From positions 2,108,001-2,172,000 of the forward strand of contig CP001643.1 of assembly GCA_000023405.1 (NCBI GenBank): 64,000 nucleotides of DNA, given 5' to 3'. This document shows, one piece after another, positions 58,557 through 64,000 of the stretch. How positions within the stretch are numbered: position 1 is the first letter of the stretch; the number at the start of each line of letters is the position of its first letter. The notes beneath the pieces are model-generated. The model searched no databases. It was not told the origin of the DNA and saw only the letters and a program-made list of their open reading frames with translations. This DNA comes from Brachybacterium faecium DSM 4810. GTDB taxonomy: Bacteria; Actinomycetota; Actinomycetes; Actinomycetales; Dermabacteraceae. A program made the translations under genes and the position numbers.

Positions 58557-60698
58557 TCAGTCGCCGCTGCGTCCGGTCACGCTGGGCGTGTTCTTCTGGA
58601 CCGTCATGAGGAACTCGGGGTTCGACTGGGTCTTCTTGATGCGCTCCATGAGCATCTCGAGCGCCTGCTGCTGCTCGAGGGCGCCGAGCACCCGGCGGAG
58701 CTTCCACATGATGGCCAGCTCCTCCTTGCCCATGAGCACCTCCTCGCGGCGCGTGCCCGAGGCGTTGACGTCCACCGCCGGGAAGATGCGCTTGTCGGCG
58801 AGATGGCGCGAGAGCCGCAGCTCCATGTTGCCGGTGCCCTTGAACTCCTCGAAGATCACCTCGTCCATCTTGGAGCCGGTCTCCACCAGCGCCGAGGCGA
58901 GGATCGTCAGGGAGCCGCCGTGCTCGATGTTGCGGGCCGCGCCGAAGAACCGCTTGGGCGGGTACAGCGCCGAGGCGTCCACACCGCCGGAGAGGATGCG
59001 GCCGGAGGCCGGTGCGGCAAGGTTGTAGGCGCGGGACAGGCGGGTGAGCGAGTCCAGCAGCACCACCACGTCGCGGCCCATCTCCACCAGGCGCTTGGCG
59101 CGCTCGATCGCGAGCTCGGCGACGATCGTGTGATCCGAGGCGGGGCGGTCGAAGGTCGAGGCGATGACCTCTCCCTTGACCGTCCGCTGCATGTCGGTGA
59201 CCTCCTCGGGGCGCTCGTCGACGAGCACGACCATGAGGTGGACCTCGGGGTTGTTGGTGGTGATCGCGTTCGCGATCTGCTGCATGATGATCGTCTTGCC
59301 GGCCTTCGGGGGCGCGACGATGAGGCCGCGCTGGCCCTTGCCGATCGGCGAGACGAGGTCGATCACGCGGGGCGCGACGGCGTTGGGCGCGGTCTCCAGG
59401 CGGAGGCGCTCCTCCGGGTACAGCGGGGTGAGCTTGCCGAAGTCGACCCGCTGGCGGGAGCGCTCCGGGGGCATGCCGTTGACGGTGTCGACCTGCACCA
59501 GGGCGGCGTACTTGTTCTGGTTGCCGCCCTTGCCGCGCCGGTTGCGTCCGCCGCCGTGGTGGTGCTGCTGCTCGACCTGGTGGTCCTCCCCGTCACGAGG
59601 GGCCTTGACCTGGCCGGTGATCGCATCGCCCTTGCGCAGACCAGCCCGCTTGACCTGGTTCATGGTGACGTAGACGTCGCTGGGGCCGGGCAGGTAGCCC
59701 GTGGTGCGCACGTAGGCGTTGTTGTCGCGGATGTCGAGGATGCCGGCGATGGTCATCAGCTCGTCGCCGTCGCGCACCTCGTTGTCGTCGTGCTGGCCAC
59801 CCTGCTGGCCGCCCTGCGGGCCCTGACCGTCGTTCTGACCACCACGGCCGCGGCGCTTGCGGTCCCGCGAGCGGTTGCGGCTGCGGGAGCGGCCGCGACG
59901 GTCGTCGTCGTAGCCGTCGCCGCCCTGGCGATCGTCGTCCTGCTCGCCCGAACGGTCCGGCAGCTCGATGTCCTCGAGGCGACGGCGCCCGCCCCGGCCC
60001 TCGCCGCGGCCGGGCTGATCGCGGCTCTGATCGCGGTTCTGCTGGTCACGGTTCTGCTGCCCGCGGCCCCGCTCATCGCGCTGCTGCCCGCCGCGATCCT
60101 GGTCCGCACGGCGATCGCCGCGCCGGTCCTCGCCCTCGCCGGAGCCGCGGTGCTGCTCGCGGCCGGACTCGTCGTCGCCGGAGCGTCGACCGTCCTGGCG
60201 GCGGCTGCGGCCTCCGTTCTCACGAGGCGCGTTCTCACGGCCGGACTCCTCGCCCCCGGTGCTGCCGCCGTCGCGGGAGCCGCCGACGGGCAGCTCGATG
60301 CCGAGATCGGGCGCGGCCTCGGTGTCCCCGCTGCGGGAGCGCGAGCGCGAACGGCGGCGGTCCTCATCGGCGGGAGCGGCGGCGTCCGCGGGTGCGGAGC
60401 GGTCGGCGGACTGCTCGGCCGGAGCGTCCTGTGCGGCGGGCGCGCTCTGCTCGGCGGGTGCGGTGCGCGACCGGGCCCGACGGGTCGGCGCCTCGTTCTG
60501 CGCCGAGGCCTCCGCCCCCGCGGAGGTGTCGGAGGCGGCGGCCGGGGCGGCCGAGGGCGCGGAGCCCCCGCGGATCGCCTCGATCAGCTCGCCCTTGCGG
60601 AGGCGACGGGCTCCCTTGATGCCGAGTTCGGACGCGATGGCCTGCAGCTCGGGGAGCTTCTTCGCCGCGAGGTCTGCGCCGGAGGTGGTGTCGTTCAC
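58557..60698 (-). CDS. rho: Transcription termination factor Rho
   Basis: A 713-residue Rho with the long Arg/Asp/Gly/Gln-rich insert (about residues 70-300) that is typical of high-GC actinobacteria. N-terminal Rho-N helix: KKLPELQAIASELGIKGARR. After the insert come the RNA-binding OB domain (GILDIRDNNAYVRTTGYLPG) and the ATPase: P-loop RGLIVAPPKAGKTIIMQQIA, LMVVLVDERPEEVTDM, RDVVVLLDSLTRLSRAYN, and the C-terminal LRRVLGALEQQQALEMLMER. The insert probably aids RNA binding on structured transcripts. GTG start with GGAAGGA 7 nt upstream. The upstream leader is long (about 320 nt). Confidence 0.97.
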   Translation of the reverse strand: MNDTTSGADLAAKKLPELQAIASELGIKGARRLRKGELIEAIRGGSAPSAAPAAASDTSAGAEASAQNEAPTRRARSRTAPAEQSAPAAQDAPAEQSADRSAPADAAAPADEDRRRSRSRSRSGDTEAAPDLGIELPVGGSRDGGSTGGEESGRENAPRENGGRSRRQDGRRSGDDESGREQHRGSGEGEDRRGDRRADQDRGGQQRDERGRGQQNRDQQNRDQSRDQPGRGEGRGGRRRLEDIELPDRSGEQDDDRQGGDGYDDDRRGRSRSRNRSRDRKRRGRGGQNDGQGPQGGQQGGQHDDNEVRDGDELMTIAGILDIRDNNAYVRTTGYLPGPSDVYVTMNQVKRAGLRKGDAITGQVKAPRDGEDHQVEQQHHHGGGRNRRGKGGNQNKYAALVQVDTVNGMPPERSRQRVDFGKLTPLYPEERLRLETAPNAVAPRVIDLVSPIGKGQRGLIVAPPKAGKTIIMQQIANAITTNNPEVHLMVVLVDERPEEVTDMQRTVKGEVIASTFDRPASDHTIVAELAIERAKRLVEMGRDVVVLLDSLTRLSRAYNLAAPASGRILSGGVDASALYPPKRFFGAARNIEHGGSLTILASALVETGSKMDEVIFEEFKGTGNMELRLSRHLADKRIFPAVDVNASGTRREEVLMGKEELAIMWKLRRVLGALEQQQALEMLMERIKKTQSNPEFLMTVQKNTPSVTGRSGD

Positions 60699-61025
60699 CC
60701 GGGTTCCTTCCTGTCGAGCCGGTCACGCCGACTCTTTTCTGGTCTGGGGTGCCGCCCAGCACCGGGAGGAGATGTCTCCGGGCGCTGCGACGACGGGTCC
60801 GAACAGGGTCCTCCCCCACGATGCAGCGCATCCTCAGGGGGCCTGCCGGTGTGATTCGGGGTGCGTCAGCGGCGGAGCACGGGCCTGCATGGCACACCAG
60901 GTGGGGTGCGCGAGGACCGTGCGGGGCGCGGTTCGGGGAACACATCGGAACGCGGAGTTCTGCTCACAGCATCCACGGGATCTGTTGCAGGGTTCAGCGT
61001 CGTGCGATGTCGCCCGGACGCAGGC
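60699..61025 (-). other. Long untranslated leader upstream of rho
   Basis: A 327-bp gap between thrB and rho. A TAGGTT box at 61028-61033 would start a leader of about 320 nt. An 18-codon open frame (60834-60890, ATG start, encoding MQARAPPLTHPESHRQAP) lies in it, but I have no support for its translation. Rho commonly regulates its own leader in other bacteria, so this region may be involved; no hairpin or conserved element stands out. Confidence 0.5.
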
Positions 61026-61940
61026 TCAACCTACCACAGGCGCGGCGGGCAGCTGCCGCAGCGGCACCTCGGCGATCCGCCACGCGGCGGGATCCGCCAC
61101 GAAGCGACGCACCAGCGGAGCGATCTGCGCGCGCGCTCCCGCCATGACCAGCACGGAGGGTCCCGCTCCGGAGATCACCGCGGGGTGGCCCTCACGGCGC
61201 AGCACCCGCATCAGCTCGACGCTCTCGGGCATGCCCGCGGCCCGCTGGTCCTGATGCAGGCGGTCCTCGGTGGCCTCGACCAGGAGTTCCGGTGCGCCGG
61301 CGAGGGCATGGACCAGCAGGGCGGAGCGGGAGGCGTTGAACACGGCGTCGGCGTGCGGGACCTCCGCGGGCAGCAGCCCGCGCGCCTGGTGGGTGGCGAG
61401 GGTCGTGGTGGGCAGCAGCACCACCGGGCGCAGCGCCTGCTCGGCCACGCTCAGCTCCACCGCGCGAGCGATGCCGCCCTGCATCCAGGAGAGCACCACG
61501 CCTCCCAGCAGCGCCGGGGCGGCGTTGTCGGGATGGCCCTCGAACTCGCTCGCCAGCTGCAGGACCGTCTGATCGTCCAGCGCGTCGGGGTCGGAGATCA
61601 TCCCGCGCGCCAGGAGCAGGCCAGCCACCGTGGCTGCGGCGCTGGATCCCAGGCCCCGCCCGTGCGGGATCCGGTTGGTCGCGTGCAGGCGCAGGCCCGT
61701 CTGCGGGGCGCCGGCGTGGTCGAGGCCGCGGCGCAGGGCGCGCACGACGAGATGGTCCTCGCCGGAGGGCAGCGCCCGGGCGCCCTCCCCGTCGACGGAG
61801 ATCTCCACCGCGCCGGTGGTCGCCTCGACCTCCAGCTCGTCGCAGAGGTCCAGGGCGAGGCCCAGCGAGTCGAAGCCCGGCCCGAGGTTCGCGGAGGTCG
61901 CGGGGACCTGCACGGACACGCGCGTGTACTGGATCCTCAC
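61026..61940 (-). CDS. thrB: Homoserine kinase ThrB
   Basis: A 304-residue GHMP kinase converting homoserine to O-phosphohomoserine. Visible: [21 protein letters not shown] (motif 1), the ATP loop [19 protein letters not shown] (motif 2), [14 protein letters not shown], and the C-terminal [14 protein letters not shown] (motif 3). The GTG start overlaps the thrC stop as GTGA, completing the hom-thrC-thrB operon, which is the usual actinobacterial order. Confidence 0.97.
   Translation of the reverse strand: MRIQYTRVSVQVPATSANLGPGFDSLGLALDLCDELEVEATTGAVEISVDGEGARALPSGEDHLVVRALRRGLDHAGAPQTGLRLHATNRIPHGRGLGSSAAATVAGLLLARGMISDPDALDDQTVLQLASEFEGHPDNAAPALLGGVVLSWMQGGIARAVELSVAEQALRPVVLLPTTTLATHQARGLLPAEVPHADAVFNASRSALLVHALAGAPELLVEATEDRLHQDQRAAGMPESVELMRVLRREGHPAVISGAGPSVLVMAGARAQIAPLVRRFVADPAAWRIAEVPLRQLPAAPVVG
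61028..61033 (-). promoter_or_regulatory. Possible -10 box TAGGTT for rho
   Basis: TAGGTT on the minus strand, inside the last codons of thrB. It would allow rho to be expressed apart from the threonine operon. Confidence 0.4.
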
Positions 61941-62995
61941 AGGCCGATGGCCTCAGCCGCTGCGACGATGTCCACCGGCACCACGGTCGGGGTGAGGTCG
62001 TGCTGGGTCAGCGCGGTGTCGATGTCCTTCAGGCCGTTGCCCGTCACGGTGATCGCGATCGTCGCCCCTGCGGGCACCAGGCCGCGATGCGACTGCTGCA
62101 GCAGCCCGGCCACGCCGGCCGCCGACGCGGGCTCGACGAAGATCCCGACCTCCGCCGCGAGCAGCGTCTGGGCGTCGAGGATCTGCTGATCGCTGACCGC
62201 GTCGATGAGACCGCCCGAGTCGTCACGGGCCTCGACCGCGAGATGCCAGGAGGCCGGCGCGCCGATGCGGATCGCGGTCGCGATCGTCTCCGGGTCGGTG
62301 ATCGGGTGGCCGGCTGCGAAGGGGGCGGCGCCGGCGGCCTGGAAGCCCCACATCTGCGGCAGCGCGTCGGTCACGCCCGCCTCGCGGTATTCGCGGTAGC
62401 CCATCCAGTAGGCGGAGATGTTCCCGGCGTTGCCGACCGGCAGGACGTGGATGTCCGGTGCGCGGCCCAGCGCATCGCTCACCTCGAAGGCGGCGGTCTT
62501 CTGGCCCTGGAGGCGGTACGGGTTCACCGAGTTGACCAGCTCGATCGGGTGCTCCGCCTCGAGCTTGCGGGCGATCTCGAGGCAGTCGTCGAAGTTGCCG
62601 TCGACCTGGATGAGCTTCGCCCCGTGCACCACGGCCTGGGCGAGCTTGCCGGCCGCGATCTTGCCCTGCGGCAGCAGCACCGCGCAGGTGAGCCCGGCGG
62701 CGGTGGCGTAGGCGGCGGCCGAGGCGCTGGTGTTGCCGGTGGAGGCGCACACCACGGCGCTCGCCCCGTCGTTCACGGCCTTCGACATCGCCGAGACCAT
62801 GCCGCGGTCCTTGAACGAGCCGGTGGGGTTCATCCCCTCGACCTTGATGTGGACGTCCGCTCCCACGGCCTGCGACAGGGCGGGCGCGGGCACCAGCGGG
62901 GTGCCTCCCTCCCCCAGCGTGAGGAGGGTGTCGCCCTCGGCGAACGGGAGGTGCTCGCGGTACTCGGCGAGGACGCCGCGCCACTGATGTGCCAT
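61937..62995 (-). CDS. thrC: Threonine synthase ThrC
   Basis: A 352-residue PLP enzyme of the short (actinobacterial) type making threonine from O-phosphohomoserine. Visible: [15 protein letters not shown], the PLP lysine in [16 protein letters not shown] (Lys62), [19 protein letters not shown] for phosphate binding, [19 protein letters not shown], and TVTGNGLKD. The start at 62995 (MAHQWRGV) is favoured because AAGGAG is about 10 nt upstream and the sequence matches family N-termini. An ATG at 63004 that overlaps the hom stop is the alternative, but its Shine-Dalgarno would be too close. Confidence 0.97.
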   Translation of the reverse strand: MAHQWRGVLAEYREHLPFAEGDTLLTLGEGGTPLVPAPALSQAVGADVHIKVEGMNPTGSFKDRGMVSAMSKAVNDGASAVVCASTGNTSASAAAYATAAGLTCAVLLPQGKIAAGKLAQAVVHGAKLIQVDGNFDDCLEIARKLEAEHPIELVNSVNPYRLQGQKTAAFEVSDALGRAPDIHVLPVGNAGNISAYWMGYREYREAGVTDALPQMWGFQAAGAAPFAAGHPITDPETIATAIRIGAPASWHLAVEARDDSGGLIDAVSDQQILDAQTLLAAEVGIFVEPASAAGVAGLLQQSHRGLVPAGATIAITVTGNGLKDIDTALTQHDLTPTVVPVDIVAAAEAIGL

Positions 62996-63000
62996 GTGGG

Positions 63001-64000
63001 TCATTCTCCTTCGATGCGCAGGACGGAATCGATGCTCAGCACCGTGGCGGTGGAGGAGAACACGTCCAGCGAGGCGGTCATCGCGGACTCGAGCGCGCGA
63101 TGGGTGCTGATGCCGATGTGGGCGCGGGTCGGCTCGCCCTCCTCGCCCTCCTGCTCGAGCAGCTCCTGATGGATGGTCGAGATGGAGATGCCGTACCCGG
63201 AGAAGGTGCCGGCGATCTCCGCGAGGACGCCGGGCCGGTCCTCGACGGTGAGCGAGATGTAGAAGGCGCTGCGCAGCTCGTCCAGCGGGATCGACTCGAG
63301 CTCGGCGTACCGCGACTCGCGCGGTCCGATCCCTCCGTGCACGCGGGCGCGGGCGGCGGAGACCACGTCTCCGAGGATCGCCGATGCCGTCGGCGAACCG
63401 CCGGCGCCCTGCCCGTAGAACATGAGCGATCCGGCGGCGTCGGCCTCGATGAACACCGCGTTGTACGCCTCGGCGACCGCGGCCAGGGGGTGGTGGTCGG
63501 GGATCAGCGCGGGGTAGACGCGGGCGGAGATCCGCTCGCCGTTCTCCTCCTCGATCCGCTCCACGATCGACAGCAGCTTGATGGTGCGGCCCATCCGGGC
63601 GGCGGCGGCGATGTCGTGGGAGGAGACGTGGGTGATGCCCTCGCAGTGGACGTCGGTCAGCCGCACCCGGGAGTGGAAGGCGAGCGAGGCGAGGATCGAG
63701 GCCTTGGCCGCGGCGTCGTGGCCCTCGACGTCGGCGGTCGGATCGGCCTCGGCGTAGCCGAGCTCCTTGGCGGTGGCCAGGGCGTCCTCGAAGCTCGCCC
63801 CGCTGCGGGTCATGGCGTCGAGGATGTAGTTGGTGGTGCCGTTGACGATGCCCAGCACCCGCTGGATGCGGTCGCCGGCGAGGGATTCGCGCACCGGCCG
63901 CACCAGGGGGATCGCCCCGGCGACCGCGGCCTCGAAGTAGAGGTCGACGCCGTGGGTGTCGGCCGCCTCGTACAGCGCCGCGCCGTCCTGGGCGAGCAGC
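63001..64000 (-). CDS. hom: Homoserine dehydrogenase, C-terminal part
   Basis: Cut by the right edge; the frame is open to base 64000, and about 332 C-terminal residues are visible. The N-terminal NAD(P)-binding part is mostly outside. Visible: [61 protein letters not shown] with the catalytic Asp/Lys region, and a C-terminal ACT domain ([20 protein letters not shown]...ISISTIHQE) that normally mediates threonine feedback inhibition. It catalyses aspartate-semialdehyde to homoserine and heads the hom-thrC-thrB operon. Confidence 0.97.
   Translation of the reverse strand, partial: LLAQDGAALYEAADTHGVDLYFEAAVAGAIPLVRPVRESLAGDRIQRVLGIVNGTTNYILDAMTRSGASFEDALATAKELGYAEADPTADVEGHDAAAKASILASLAFHSRVRLTDVHCEGITHVSSHDIAAAARMGRTIKLLSIVERIEEENGERISARVYPALIPDHHPLAAVAEAYNAVFIEADAAGSLMFYGQGAGGSPTASAILGDVVSAARARVHGGIGPRESRYAELESIPLDELRSAFYISLTVEDRPGVLAEIAGTFSGYGISISTIHQELLEQEGEEGEPTRAHIGISTHRALESAMTASLDVFSSTATVLSIDSVLRIEGE

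Noticed and set aside
60834..60890. Leader peptide gene upstream of rho
   Set aside because: Only 18 codons, no recognisable ribosome-binding site, no conservation data. Mentioned in the leader entry but not called as a gene.

Overview
The window is chromosomal DNA of a very GC-rich actinobacterium, most likely a Micrococcales member near Brachybacterium/Dermabacteraceae. The genus is inference from gene order and composition, not from a marker-gene comparison. Two blocks match gene orders I know from Mycobacterium tuberculosis. One is gatCAB, ligA, a MetE-like gene, mnmA and a cysteine desulfurase. The other is hom-thrC-thrB-rho, rpmE-prfA-prmC-sua5-wecA-atpI-atpBEFHAGDC-DUF2550, then nucS and glgE/glgB. 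I see no tRNA, rRNA, CRISPR array, insertion sequence or prophage.

Layout. 1-3694 (+): 3' part of nirB, nirD, and a fused siroheme-synthesis gene, an assimilatory nitrite-reduction operon. 3757-11116 (-): ilvD, an AGCS amino-acid:cation symporter, and the gatCAB amidotransferase operon. 11130-14788: a direct repeat, a GNAT acetyltransferase, a small acidic protein, and a RecQ-type helicase with a phosphoribosyltransferase-like tail. 14840-21075 (-): ligA with large insertions, a MetE-like protein, mnmA, and a cysteine desulfurase. 21072-26633 (-): a MoxR/DUF58/von Willebrand A operon. 26797-33331 (+): glgX, glgE and glgB for alpha-glucan metabolism. 33332-33657: an unusual repeat-rich spacer with a perfect 20-bp-arm hairpin. 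33658-36812 (-): a thioredoxin-like TPR protein, a lipoprotein and a membrane protein. 37035-39064 (+): nucS and nagA. 39125-51883 (-): DUF2550, the ATP synthase operon, wecA, sua5, prmC, prfA, rpmE. 52015-58466: a LacI-family regulator and a fused Gfo/Idh-aldo/keto reductase (-), divergent from a three-gene sugar ABC importer (+), with two matching palindromic operators between them. 58557-64000 (-): rho, thrB, thrC and the 3' part of hom.

How genes cooperate. The siroheme enzyme supplies the NirB cofactor. GatCAB makes Gln-tRNA and/or Asn-tRNA by transamidation. The cysteine desulfurase sits beside MnmA, which needs its sulfur. GlgE and GlgB build and branch alpha-glucan while GlgX debranches it. 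PrmC methylates the PrfA encoded just upstream of it. The LacI cassette looks like a self-contained sugar uptake and oxidation module placed inside an otherwise conserved rho-rpmE neighbourhood.

The most notable observations are: seven genes whose start codon lies exactly 6 nt after a -10-like box (probable leaderless transcripts); the LacI/fused-oxidoreductase cassette with its operators; the repeat spacer after glgB; an atpB whose real start seems to be a CTG; and several fusions or lineage-specific insertions (siroheme enzyme, RecQ, LigA).
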